Source: Chitinophaga pinensis DSM 2588 (lineage in GTDB: Bacteria > Bacteroidota > Bacteroidia > Chitinophagales > Chitinophagaceae). Taken from it: a stretch of 64,000 nt of DNA. Position numbers and translations under genes: made by a program. The stretch spans positions 4,644,001 through 4,708,000 of the forward strand of contig NC_013132.1 in assembly GCF_000024005.1 (NCBI RefSeq), in the 5' to 3' direction. Of the stretch, positions 18,791-28,062 are shown piece after piece; the stretch's first letter is position 1, and each line of letters begins with the position of its first letter. The notes beneath the pieces were generated by a model, which made no database searches, was not told where the DNA came from, and was given only the letters and a program-made list of their open reading frames with translations.

Positions 18791-21700
18791 ATGAAACATT
18801 TGTACACTATTGCTATGTTCAGAAAGTTAGCTGCCTGCCTTGCAGTTACGCTGTTCACAACTCTAACAGTCGCCGCACAACAAACTGCGGTATCCTTAGC
18901 CGGAACAAAGGTTACAAACTCCGGCGGTTATTATGAATATGTTCCACCATCCTATGCTGCCAGTAAGGATTCTTTTCCTTTACTGATCTTTATTCATGGG
19001 ATAGGAGAACTGGGTAACGGTACAAGCAACCTGCCCGCGGTACTCAGAAATGGCGTACCTAAACTTATTGATAAAGGACTGTTTCCCGCCTCTTTCAAAG
19101 TAGGTGGTAAATCGTTTTCATTTATCGTTGCTTCCCCTCAGTTTAGGAACATTCCCAGCCCGATGGACGTGCTGAGTCTTGTGAATTATCTGAAGGGTAA
19201 ATTCAGAATTGATAGTAAACGTATATATGTAACGGGATTGAGTATGGGTGGCGGCGCTACGGAAGATTTCGCGAGCGCTAATGATTCCTATGCACAGATC
19301 CCTGCTGCCGTTGTAGCTGTTGCTGGTAATATGAATCCGCTGCAGATCACCAATGCACCAAAAGTAATGGCGAAGAACGATGTGCCGGTATGGTTCCTGC
19401 ATAACGAGAATGACCCGGTTGTTCCTTCCCAGTACTCAAAGGACTGGACCTCTATGATGGATTCCTACAAACCCAGTCCTACGCCTCAGCCTAAACTCAC
19501 CATTTTCAACGCTTCCGGTCACGACGCCTGGTCCAAGGCCTATGATCCTTCTTATAAAGAAGATGGCCTGAACGTCTACGAATGGATGCTCCAATACGAG
19601 AAAGGCGGAAAGGTATCAACGCCTTCCAAACCGAACCCGGGCAATAAGAGAGTCAATGCCAAACCCAACATCGGTAATGGTATGTACTACCCGGATGCGA
19701 TGACCGCATTTGGTCTGACGCCTGGTGATACACTCTGTATTCCTGCGGGTGATTACGAGTTTATTCAGCTCGGTAGTCTGGTAGGTACGGCTGCTAAACC
19801 GATTGTGATCACCAACTGCGGCGGTGTGGTAAGAACAGGTATCAGAACGCTGAAAACGGATGTGTCTTTCAATATCATGGGCGGCAAGTTCCTGCACATT
19901 ACGGGTTCCGGTACGCCTGGGGTAGAGTATGGTTTTGATATCAATGGCCGCAACCTGCTCGGTATAAAAATGCAGGGTATTTATCTTGGTTCGGGTAGTT
20001 CTGACATCGATATACATAACTTCTACGTGCATGACGTAGGCTCCTTCATGGTCGCGAAAACCACACAGGAATGTACTAATCCACAGTTCTGGGAAGGCAA
20101 ATATGTCATGAAGAATGTAAAGATCCACCATATCAAAGGCCGTTATTCCGATTACGAAGGTTTCTATATCGGTAACACGCATTATGTGATGGATTACCTG
20201 CTTTGTCAGGGTATCAAATCTCACCATATTCAGGACCTGGAAGTGTATGACAACGATCTGCAGTACATGGGCCAGGATGGCATCCAGATCTCTATGTGTG
20301 ACCTGGGTGAAAATAAGATCCACCACAATATCGTACGCAACTATGGTACCACCAAACTGGACGCACAGAGCTATGGTATGCTGATGGGTGGCGGTTCCCG
20401 TGTGAAACTGTACAACAACGTGGTTGACAACGGTTATCTGCCGGGTATCGCATTGTTTGGTTCCGGTATCTCCTATGTATACAATAACGTTATCTCCAAC
20501 GTTGAAAACGGGGAAGGTATCAACGTATCAGATAAACTGATACTGGAGCCTGTAACCGGTTATATCTACAATAACACGATCTACAACACCGGCAATACCG
20601 GTATTAAAATATACGCTTACCTGACCACCATCGGTCACAAAGTATACAACAACCTTGTGATCGAAAAGGCTGCAGGTGGTAGTTATCCAACGGATGGTCT
20701 TTATATCAGAGGTGCACAGAATATCAAGTTTGACTACGGTAACAATATGTTCTCTACTACTGCCAATGCAGGTAAAGTGGTGACCAATGTCAATGGCGCT
20801 GATTTTCACCTGACTACCGCATCTACAGCTGTAGATGCGGGTAAGAGTGTGGCAGACCTCGGACTGATCACTGATATGGACGATCTGAAACGTCCGGTGA
20901 ATAGCGGGTATGATGTGGGCGCCTATGAATATCAGTTACCAAAAGCTCCTTCTACCGGTAATGTTAAACCTACAGCCAACGCAGGCAAAGACCTTACGAT
21001 TACATTACCTACCAATACTGTCACGCTGGATGGTACCGGTTCTACCGATACCGACGGTAAAATCAGCAAATATCTCTGGACAAAACAAAGCGGTCCTGCT
21101 GGTGGTACTATCACCAACAATGCGACTGCAAGCACCAGTGTGACCGGTCTGACAGCGGGTACTTACATCTTCACCCTGACGGTGACTGATGATAAGTCGG
21201 CAACTGATATTGACAGCGTAACAGTGAAAGTTAATGCAGCTGCAGCGAACAAGCCTCCGGTATCTAATCCGGGCAGCGCGGTTATCATCACACTGCCAAC
21301 CAATACAGTGACACTGGATGGTGCTGGTTCTGCTGATGGCGATGGTAAGATCAATAAATATGAATGGAAGAAAGTAAGCGGCCCTGCTGCTGGTACAATC
21401 ACTACGCCGGCGGCTGTGAAGACCACTATTACGGGTCTGACAGCAGGTGCATATGTCTTCTCGCTGACAGTAACAGATGATAAACAGTCTGCCAATACAT
21501 CAACTGTAAGTGTAACGGTGAATCCTGCCGCTAACAAAGCGCCGGTTGCGAATGCCGGTAAGGCAGTGAACATTACCTTGCCAACAAACAATGCAACGCT
21601 GGATGGCAGTGCTTCCAGTGATACTGATGGTAAGATCAGTAAATATGAATGGAAGAAAGTAAGCGGTCCTGCGACCGGAACGATCACTACACCGGCAGCT

Positions 21701-24106
21701 GTTAAGACGACTATTACTGGTCTGACCGCAGGTACCTATGTATTCTCGCTGACCGTAACGGATGACAAACAGACTTCCAATACTGCGACAGTAACAGTAA
21801 CTGTAAATCCTGCCACTAATAAATTACCTGTAGCGGTTCCGGGCAATGCGCAGACTATTACCCTGCCAACCAACAGTGTAACAGTAGATGGTCAGGCTTC
21901 TTACGACCCTGATGGTAAGATCACCAAATACCTGTGGCAGCGCATGAGCGGTCCGAATGATGTGACGTTCAGTAATGCGTCAGCTGCGAAGACGACCATC
22001 TCCGGTATGATCGCAGGTACTTATGTATTCTCGCTGAGTGTGGCAGATGACGATGGTGCTGTTGCTGCTGCGAATATCACCATTACTGTAAATCCAGCTG
22101 CTAATAAAGCGCCTGTAGCAAATGCAGGCAGCGCACAGACGATCACCCTGCCGACCAATGTGGTCACCCTGGACGGTAAAGCTTCCAGTGATGCAGATGG
22201 ATCTATCAGCAAATATGAATGGAAGAAAGTAAGTGGTCCTGCAAGTGGTACAATTGCGACGCCTGCTACTGTGAAGACAGCTATTACCGGACTGACAGCT
22301 GGTACTTATGTATTCTCACTGACAGTAACTGACAACAGGCAGGCAACCAGCACAGCGAATGTGACGGTGAAAGTAAATCCTGCGCCAAATAAAGCGCCTG
22401 TAGCCAATGCAGGTAGCGCACAGACGATCACCCTGCCAACCAATACGGTGACCCTGGATGGTAAAGCTTCCAGTGATGCAGATGGCTCCATTGCTAAATA
22501 CGAATGGAAGAAAGTAAGCGGCCCTGCGACAGGTACGATTGCGACGCCGGCTACTGTGAAAACAGCGATTACCGGATTGACAGCGGGCACTTATGTCTTC
22601 TCATTGACTGTAACTGATAACAGCGGTGCTGTTGCTACGTCAAACGTAACCGTGACAGTCAACCCTGCGCCAAATAAAGCGCCTGTTGCGAATGCAGGCA
22701 GTGCAGTAACTATCACATTGCCAACCAGCACTGTCACCCTGGATGGTAAGGCTTCCAGCGATGCAGATGGCTCGATTGCCAAATATGCCTGGAAGAAAGT
22801 AAGCGGTCCGAACGGCGGTGCTATTACAACACCTGCTGCTGTGAAAACTACAATCACAGGTCTTACAGCAGGTACTTATGTATATGCGCTGACAGTAACT
22901 GATAATGACGGTGCATCTGCTACTGCAAATGTGACCATCACTGTGAAAGCGGCTCCGGCAGCCAATAAGAAACCTATAGCAAATGCAGGTCCGGATGTAA
23001 CCATCACACTGCCTGAAAACTCCGCACTGCTGGATGGCTCCCTGTCAATGGATCCTGATGGTAAGATTGCGAAATACGAATGGTATAAAATAAGTGGTCC
23101 GAATGGTGGTACCATCAAAGTGAAAGATGCAGCTATCACTAATGCACAGTTACTGATTGAAGGTACTTATCTGTTGGCCCTGCAGGTAACAGACAACTCC
23201 GGCGCAACAGATATCGATACCATGAAACTGGTAGTAAAGGCAGCGCCACCTGCGGTAAATGCTCCGCCGGTAGCAAGAGCAGGAAACGATATCACGGTAA
23301 GACTGCCGGTAAATAGTGTGATCCTGAATGGTGCAGCCTCTTCTGATCCTGATGGTATTGTAACCAACTACCAGTGGCTGAAGATCTCCGGTAAAGATGT
23401 ACACTTCTCGAATGCAACAGGTATTATCAACGTAGTATCTGGTCTGACGCCAGGTACATATGTGATCGAACTGCAGGTAACCGATAATAAGAATGCCAAA
23501 GCCAGTGACAGACTCACCATCACGGTGCTGGCAGCTGAAAACAGCGATGGTAAGCCACCTGTTGTGCTGACGCAAGGTGACCTGACCCTCAGATTGCCAA
23601 ATGCAAGTATGAAGGCGGATGGCAGCAGGTCTTATGCGAATGGCACTAATATCAGCAGCTACGCATGGAAACAGGTGTATGGTCCGCTGCAGGCAACAAT
23701 CGCAGCACCATCTGCTAAAGCAACGGATATCTCCGGTATGAACTTCCCGGGTAGCTATGTATTCGAACTGACGGTGACAGATGATAAGAAACAGAGCAGC
23801 CGTGCTACCTTCGAAGTGACTGTACTCGAACCAGGTGGAGATGCTTTTGTTCCTGAAATCACGACATATCCGAATCCGGTTGTTACCGCGCTTACCTTCA
23901 AACAGCGTATGAAGAACTCCAGTCAGGGTACGATTACGATCTTCAACATAGCCGGTAAAGCGATGAAGAGCTACAACCTGCCAGCCGGAGAGAACATACA
24001 GCAAACCCTTGATGTGTCTACGCTGCCGATCGGTACTTACATACTGCAGGTGATATACAAAAACAACAATTACAAGTGGAGCACCAAGTTTGTAAAGAGC
24101 GAATAA
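18791..24106 (+). CDS. Giant T9SS-secreted esterase / beta-helix / PKD-repeat protein
   Basis: A 1,771-residue secreted protein. The signal peptide covers about residues 1-30 (an alternative ATG at 18815 still leaves it intact). Residues 35-270 are an alpha/beta-hydrolase: IHGIGELGNG near 68, the elbow GLSMG with Ser151, likely Asp208 (NENDPV) and His244 (ASGHDAW). Residues about 290-715 look like a right-handed parallel beta-helix with many short YNN/VYNN turns, as in polysaccharide lyases and depolymerases. Ten PKD/Ig-like repeats of about 95 residues follow (about 725-1680), then a T9SS type A sorting domain (YPNPVVTAL... GTYILQV). A secreted, surface-held polysaccharide-active enzyme is likely. 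It sits between the flippase and an acyltransferase, so the local glycan is a possible substrate. Confidence 0.87.
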   Translation: MKHLYTIAMFRKLAACLAVTLFTTLTVAAQQTAVSLAGTKVTNSGGYYEYVPPSYAASKDSFPLLIFIHGIGELGNGTSNLPAVLRNGVPKLIDKGLFPASFKVGGKSFSFIVASPQFRNIPSPMDVLSLVNYLKGKFRIDSKRIYVTGLSMGGGATEDFASANDSYAQIPAAVVAVAGNMNPLQITNAPKVMAKNDVPVWFLHNENDPVVPSQYSKDWTSMMDSYKPSPTPQPKLTIFNASGHDAWSKAYDPSYKEDGLNVYEWMLQYEKGGKVSTPSKPNPGNKRVNAKPNIGNGMYYPDAMTAFGLTPGDTLCIPAGDYEFIQLGSLVGTAAKPIVITNCGGVVRTGIRTLKTDVSFNIMGGKFLHITGSGTPGVEYGFDINGRNLLGIKMQGIYLGSGSSDIDIHNFYVHDVGSFMVAKTTQECTNPQFWEGKYVMKNVKIHHIKGRYSDYEGFYIGNTHYVMDYLLCQGIKSHHIQDLEVYDNDLQYMGQDGIQISMCDLGENKIHHNIVRNYGTTKLDAQSYGMLMGGGSRVKLYNNVVDNGYLPGIALFGSGISYVYNNVISNVENGEGINVSDKLILEPVTGYIYNNTIYNTGNTGIKIYAYLTTIGHKVYNNLVIEKAAGGSYPTDGLYIRGAQNIKFDYGNNMFSTTANAGKVVTNVNGADFHLTTASTAVDAGKSVADLGLITDMDDLKRPVNSGYDVGAYEYQLPKAPSTGNVKPTANAGKDLTITLPTNTVTLDGTGSTDTDGKISKYLWTKQSGPAGGTITNNATASTSVTGLTAGTYIFTLTVTDDKSATDIDSVTVKVNAAAANKPPVSNPGSAVIITLPTNTVTLDGAGSADGDGKINKYEWKKVSGPAAGTITTPAAVKTTITGLTAGAYVFSLTVTDDKQSANTSTVSVTVNPAANKAPVANAGKAVNITLPTNNATLDGSASSDTDGKISKYEWKKVSGPATGTITTPAAVKTTITGLTAGTYVFSLTVTDDKQTSNTATVTVTVNPATNKLPVAVPGNAQTITLPTNSVTVDGQASYDPDGKITKYLWQRMSGPNDVTFSNASAAKTTISGMIAGTYVFSLSVADDDGAVAAANITITVNPAANKAPVANAGSAQTITLPTNVVTLDGKASSDADGSISKYEWKKVSGPASGTIATPATVKTAITGLTAGTYVFSLTVTDNRQATSTANVTVKVNPAPNKAPVANAGSAQTITLPTNTVTLDGKASSDADGSIAKYEWKKVSGPATGTIATPATVKTAITGLTAGTYVFSLTVTDNSGAVATSNVTVTVNPAPNKAPVANAGSAVTITLPTSTVTLDGKASSDADGSIAKYAWKKVSGPNGGAITTPAAVKTTITGLTAGTYVYALTVTDNDGASATANVTITVKAAPAANKKPIANAGPDVTITLPENSALLDGSLSMDPDGKIAKYEWYKISGPNGGTIKVKDAAITNAQLLIEGTYLLALQVTDNSGATDIDTMKLVVKAAPPAVNAPPVARAGNDITVRLPVNSVILNGAASSDPDGIVTNYQWLKISGKDVHFSNATGIINVVSGLTPGTYVIELQVTDNKNAKASDRLTITVLAAENSDGKPPVVLTQGDLTLRLPNASMKADGSRSYANGTNISSYAWKQVYGPLQATIAAPSAKATDISGMNFPGSYVFELTVTDDKKQSSRATFEVTVLEPGGDAFVPEITTYPNPVVTALTFKQRMKNSSQGTITIFNIAGKAMKSYNLPAGENIQQTLDVSTLPIGTYILQVIYKNNNYKWSTKFVKSE
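20962..23835 (+). repeat. Ten tandem PKD/Ig-like domain repeats
   Basis: The coding DNA holds ten successive repeats, each starting around (K)APVANAG and containing ITLPTN, LDGxASSDxDG, YEWKKVSGP and GTYVFSLTVTD. Copies 5, 6 and 7 begin at 22103, 22388 and 22673, an exact 285-base period, and are nearly identical. The outer copies are more diverged. This indicates recent internal duplication at the centre of the array. Confidence 0.9.
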
Positions 24107-24155
24107 ACGGGTCCTCACCTCAGCCAATTATAGTGCGCAATAAGCGCTAAAAAAC

Positions 24156-24196
24156 AGAGGCTGGACTTTTAATAAGTCCAGCCTCTTTGTTTTTTG
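24156..24196. terminator. Strong terminator after the second esterase
   Basis: A perfect 13-bp stem (24156-24168 with 24174-24186) around TTAAT, followed by TTGTTTTTT. An A-rich run on the left side lets it also serve the convergent minus-strand acyltransferase. Confidence 0.92.
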
Positions 24197-24244
24197 GGAG
24201 CTGACGGAGAAACAGCTACCCGGGAGTTTATACGCTGCTTCCGC

Positions 24245-24874
24245 TTAGCGTACCCTTTCCCATAATTTCGTTTCGGGATTGTATTGTTTAAGTACTTTGG
24301 CCGGATTACCGCCCACTACGCTGTAAGCAGGTACGTCTTTGGTGACTACGCTTCCGGCAGCTACCACGGCATGTTCACCTATCCTGACACCAGCCGTAAT
24401 AACGGCATTGGCGCCGATCCAGCTATCTTCACCTATATAGATCTCACTGGTAGAGCAGGGTTGTAATCCGATAGGCATACTGATATCCTGGTAGCCATGG
24501 TTCAGTCCCGACATGACCACATTCTGCGCGATAATGACATTGTCGGCGATGGTTACCGGTCCGATGATCACATTACCCATACCTACCTGCACACGATCAC
24601 CAATGGTCACAGCGCCCATCCCGTTATTGACAGTGGCAAAGTCTTCAATAATGGATCCGGCTCCCAGGGAGAACGGATTAAAAGGAAAGACGTCCAACCG
24701 GGTATAACGGCGTACAATAGCGCCTTTCCCTCTTTTATGTATAAAAGGGTTCACTATCCAGCGGATCCACAACCGGGGTTTTGCCTGGTTTTTAGGCATA
24801 ATCATACGGTGCGCAAACTGTTTGAGGTTAGGATTGCTTTTAATCCTTGTTTTCAGACTTGTAAGTGTGCTCAT
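24245..24874 (-). CDS. Hexapeptide-repeat acyltransferase (left-handed beta-helix)
   Basis: A 209-residue acyltransferase of the LbetaH/WcaF-type family. From residue about 65 it shows repeated [I/V]G-x4 hexapeptides ([63 protein letters not shown]), the standard end of such enzymes. A catalytic His is likely in SGLNHGYQD. It probably O-acetylates a sugar in the polysaccharide using acetyl-CoA. It starts 4 bases after the upstream glycosyltransferase, so the two are co-transcribed. Its presence in a locus with two secreted esterases raises the idea of an acetylation/deacetylation cycle. Confidence 0.85.
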   Translation of the reverse strand: MSTLTSLKTRIKSNPNLKQFAHRMIMPKNQAKPRLWIRWIVNPFIHKRGKGAIVRRYTRLDVFPFNPFSLGAGSIIEDFATVNNGMGAVTIGDRVQVGMGNVIIGPVTIADNVIIAQNVVMSGLNHGYQDISMPIGLQPCSTSEIYIGEDSWIGANAVITAGVRIGEHAVVAAGSVVTKDVPAYSVVGGNPAKVLKQYNPETKLWERVR

Positions 24875-24878
24875 CTGG

Positions 24879-26081
24879 TCAAGCGGTATTTAATATTGCC
24901 TCATAAATAGCAGTTACGGAGTTTTCCCAGCTATGGGATCTGGCAAAGGCGATCCGTTGTTCCTGCAGCGTCATATTGTCTTCTGCCAGGGCCTTACTGA
25001 TCAGCGTAACATACTCATTTGCATTCCGGGCAAGATAAGTGTGAGAATCGAAGAATTCCATCGTTCTGGTGGCTGTGGCCACAACCGGCTTTCCTAAAGC
25101 CAGGTATTCGTCTATTTTTAACGGATAATTGCCGACAGTCAGTACATTCACCTGCTGTGGATTGATACATATATCAAATGCCTTAATATAGGCCGGTAGT
25201 TCTTTCAGTTCTTTTCTGCCAAGGAAGTGTACGTTGGGGAGCTCGTGCAACACAGATTTCTGGAAAGTCTCGTCTTCCGGACCTACCAGTACAATCGACC
25301 AGTCCTTCTTTTCCCGTGCAATATGTTCAATAATACCCGGGTCTAACCTGTGGGCATTCAGGGCGCCTACATAGCCAATAACAGGGCCTTTAATGCCCTT
25401 CACATCTTCGGGAATGGCATATCCCTGCGTGACGTCAAACAGACTTAGGTCGCAGCCCTGTCCGACGTAATAACTGTTCGGATTATATTTTTTAAGAATA
25501 TCTGCGAGGTAATTAGAGTTCGCTACCGCTACATCCGCCTTGGCAATATGCAAAGGTTCGATCTTTTCGCCGTGCTTCTTCCAGTAATCCACGCCCAGCA
25601 GGTAGTCCCTGCTGTAGTAGATGTAAGTAGCAGGTTTCAGCAGCTCTTTCATGTAAAAACCACGGAAAATATCGTTATCATTGAAGAGGATAACATCTTT
25701 GAACCCCAGTTCATCCATCGCTTCTTTAATGCTCGCTGCAAACTTCCTGTTGTTCCGTTTGTTTAACCAGGAGAAGACAGGCGAGGCAGGCGCCGGTAAC
25801 CAGTTGATCGATTCAAGGACTGCAGAAGGATAATAGCTCCATAGATTTTCCCGTACAGGTACGATCGAAGGCTCTTTTTTCTGTATAGTCTTAAGGTGAT
25901 AAGCGACGTTGGGATCATCCTTCTGTTGCAGGATGGTATTTCTGTCGAGTGGAGTGTTTACATATAACACGCGGTTATGGCGCGCAAATTGCAAAGCTAT
26001 ATTCTTACAATTACTTCCTATTGGGGTATACCACTGTTGTAATCCAATGATAACTATATCCCGATTCCTGATAAGTGACAC
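24879..26081 (-). CDS. Glycosyltransferase, GT4-like GT-B fold
   Basis: A 400-residue glycosyltransferase that starts with GTG (26079-26081). The C-terminal half shows [12 protein letters not shown], a VLVGPED strand, and the donor-site region [19 protein letters not shown], which corresponds to the E-containing motif of GT4-like enzymes. The N-terminal half ([20 protein letters not shown]) binds the acceptor. It should add a sugar to the lipid-linked or surface glycan. It forms a two-gene operon with the hexapeptide acyltransferase, divergent from the GNAT-nitrilase gene. Confidence 0.82.
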   Translation of the reverse strand: MSLIRNRDIVIIGLQQWYTPIGSNCKNIALQFARHNRVLYVNTPLDRNTILQQKDDPNVAYHLKTIQKKEPSIVPVRENLWSYYPSAVLESINWLPAPASPVFSWLNKRNNRKFAASIKEAMDELGFKDVILFNDNDIFRGFYMKELLKPATYIYYSRDYLLGVDYWKKHGEKIEPLHIAKADVAVANSNYLADILKKYNPNSYYVGQGCDLSLFDVTQGYAIPEDVKGIKGPVIGYVGALNAHRLDPGIIEHIAREKKDWSIVLVGPEDETFQKSVLHELPNVHFLGRKELKELPAYIKAFDICINPQQVNVLTVGNYPLKIDEYLALGKPVVATATRTMEFFDSHTYLARNANEYVTLISKALAEDNMTLQEQRIAFARSHSWENSVTAIYEAILNTA

Positions 26082-26149
26082 TGCAGTTAAGAATTATGGT
26101 GATATAATTGCTTATCGAGGTCTACATGGGAGAATGGCTAAAAACAAGT

Positions 26150-26157
26150 CAAATATA
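26150..26157 (-). promoter_or_regulatory. Candidate -7 box for the GT/acyltransferase operon
   Basis: The minus strand reads TATATTTG, a perfect TAnnTTTG, about 70 bases before the GTG start. A TTCT about 19 bases further upstream is a weak -33 box. Confidence 0.45.
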
Positions 26158-26215
26158 GCTACTTTTTTTACATTATAGAAAAGCAGCAGTAAAAGATAAA
26201 GAGAACTTTAATGTT

Positions 26216-27751
26216 ATGACTTCAAAACACATTCCCGAAACAATTGACATCAGGCAACTGACTCCCGAAGACTATCTCGACCTGAAAGAATCCATGGTAT
26301 CGGCTTATGCAGATATGGAAGGCAGCTACTGGCGGGAGCCTACTATCCGCAGACTGGTAGAGCTGTTCCCGGAAGGACAGATTGCCGTTACCGTGAATGA
26401 TAAAGTGGTTGGCTGTGCGCTTTCTATTATCGTTGATTATGGAAAATTTGGCGACGAACATACCTACGAACAGATCACTGGATATTACACGTTCAGTACA
26501 CACGATCGTAAAGGTGACGTACTATATGGCATAGAAGTGTTTGTGCATCCTGATTATCGTGGCAGGAGACTGGCCCGCCGCTTATATGATGCCCGCAAGA
26601 CCCTCTGTGAACGCCTTAATCTGCGTGGTATCGTGGCAGGTGGACGTATTCCTAACTACCTCAGGTATGCAGAAGAAATGTCGCCCAGGGACTATATCGA
26701 AAAGGTACGTGACAAAGAGATCTATGATCCTACACTCACCTTTCAGTTCTCCAACGATTTCCAGGTAAAAAAGATCCTTAAGAACTACCTGCCGCATGAC
26801 GAGTCTTCCATGGGCTTTGCCACGCTGCTGCAATGGTATAATATCTATTACGAGAAGGATCAGGATACGATCAGATACAACAAATCTACCGTGCGTATCG
26901 GACTCGTGCAATGGCAGATGCGGGATTATGGCGGACTGGATGGCTTCCTGCAGCAGGTGGAATATTTTATCGACGCCGTCAGCGATTACGGATCTGATTT
27001 CGTCGTATTCCCCGAACTGTTCAATGCCCCTTTAATGGCGGAATTCAATCAGATGGATGGTGCAGCTGCAATCAGGGGAGTAGCCCAGTATACGGAGCAA
27101 CTACGGGACCAGTTTATCAAACACGCAGTGTCCTACAACGTGAATATCATTTCCGGCAGTATGCCGATCATCATCGGAGATTCGCTGTATAATATCTGTT
27201 ATCTCTGCCGCCGGGACGGTACACACGACTACTATATCAAAATGCATCCGACGCCAAGTGAAGTATATGCCTGGGGGATTAAAGGCGGAGATCAGCTGAA
27301 GATCTTTGATACAGATTGTGGCAAAATCGGTATTCAGATCTGTTATGATGTGGAATTTCCCGAGCCTTCACGTATACTGGCAGAGCAGGGAATGCAAATA
27401 TTGTTTGTACCTTTCCTGACAGATACCCAACATGCCTTCAATCGGGTGCGCTTCTGCGCACAGGCCAGGGCGATTGAAAATGAGTGCTATGTAGCAATGG
27501 CCGGTTGTGTGGGCAATTTACCCAAGGTCAATAACATGGACCTGCAGTATGCACAGAGTGCCGTGCTGACGCCTTCTGACTTTGCCTTTCCGGTAACCGG
27601 CGTTAAAGCAGATGCTACTGCCAATACAGAAATGGTGGTCATCGCCGATGTTGACCTGGTACTGTTGAAAGAATTGAGTGCTTTTGGCAGCGTACAGACG
27701 AAGAAGGACATGAGAAGGGATCTTTATGAAGTTAAGTGGAAGAAACGTTAA
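26216..27751 (+). CDS. GNAT acetyltransferase / carbon-nitrogen hydrolase fusion
   Basis: A 511-residue two-domain enzyme. Residues about 10-175 are a GNAT fold with the acetyl-CoA loop VHPDYRGRRLARRLYD (110-125). Residues about 225-505 are a nitrilase-superfamily amidohydrolase with the Glu-Lys-Cys triad: Glu267 in VFPELF, Lys342 in IKMHPTP and Cys376 in QICYDVEFPE. This fusion is known in Bacteroidota and proteobacteria, but its natural substrate is not established as far as I know. The two halves may act in sequence on one amine or amide compound. A small thiamine-binding-type gene follows 14 bases later, probably in the same transcript. Confidence 0.88.
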   Translation: MTSKHIPETIDIRQLTPEDYLDLKESMVSAYADMEGSYWREPTIRRLVELFPEGQIAVTVNDKVVGCALSIIVDYGKFGDEHTYEQITGYYTFSTHDRKGDVLYGIEVFVHPDYRGRRLARRLYDARKTLCERLNLRGIVAGGRIPNYLRYAEEMSPRDYIEKVRDKEIYDPTLTFQFSNDFQVKKILKNYLPHDESSMGFATLLQWYNIYYEKDQDTIRYNKSTVRIGLVQWQMRDYGGLDGFLQQVEYFIDAVSDYGSDFVVFPELFNAPLMAEFNQMDGAAAIRGVAQYTEQLRDQFIKHAVSYNVNIISGSMPIIIGDSLYNICYLCRRDGTHDYYIKMHPTPSEVYAWGIKGGDQLKIFDTDCGKIGIQICYDVEFPEPSRILAEQGMQILFVPFLTDTQHAFNRVRFCAQARAIENECYVAMAGCVGNLPKVNNMDLQYAQSAVLTPSDFAFPVTGVKADATANTEMVVIADVDLVLLKELSAFGSVQTKKDMRRDLYEVKWKKR

Positions 27752-27765
27752 ACAGTATAAAAATT

Positions 27766-28059
27766 ATGGCACACAAGATCAATTTAGCCTTGCAGATCCT
27801 TCCTTCTGTTCCTAGCGACCAGGTATACGCGGTAGTGGATGAAGCAATAGCAGTGATACAGGCATCCGGTCTGAAATACAGGGTTTGTCCTTTTGAAACA
27901 GTCATAGAAGGCACTTACGATGAATGTATGGAAGTGGTCAGAAAAGCGCAGGAAGTCTGCTTTAAAGCAGGCGCTTCTCAGCTGCTGGTATATGTGAAAA
28001 TGCAGATCAAAAAAGATGCTGATGTCAGCATAGAAGATAAAACAGGTAAATACGACTGA
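27766..28059 (+). CDS. Thiamine-binding (MTH1187/YkoF-type) small protein
   Basis: A 97-residue protein; the start is set at the ATG at 27766 (MAHKINLALQILP), since the longer frame would overlap the previous stop. It matches the MTH1187/DUF77 ferredoxin-like family, whose YkoF relatives bind hydroxymethylpyrimidine or thiamine: strands AHKINLALQILP, KYRVCPFETVIEG and SQLLVYVKMQIKK enclose the DEAIAVIQASG and ECMEVVRKAQE helices. The VIEGTYDE turn is conserved. Its link to the GNAT-nitrilase may point to a shared role, for example in thiamine-fragment salvage (inference). It converges tail-to-tail with the next gene with only 3 bases between the stop codons. Confidence 0.75.
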   Translation: MAHKINLALQILPSVPSDQVYAVVDEAIAVIQASGLKYRVCPFETVIEGTYDECMEVVRKAQEVCFKAGASQLLVYVKMQIKKDADVSIEDKTGKYD

Positions 28060-28062
28060 TTT

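Noticed and set aside
21163..24127. Several long minus-strand frames opposite the PKD repeats
   Set aside because: They recur with the 285-base repeat and show the same biased composition; they are mirror frames of the repeat-coding DNA.
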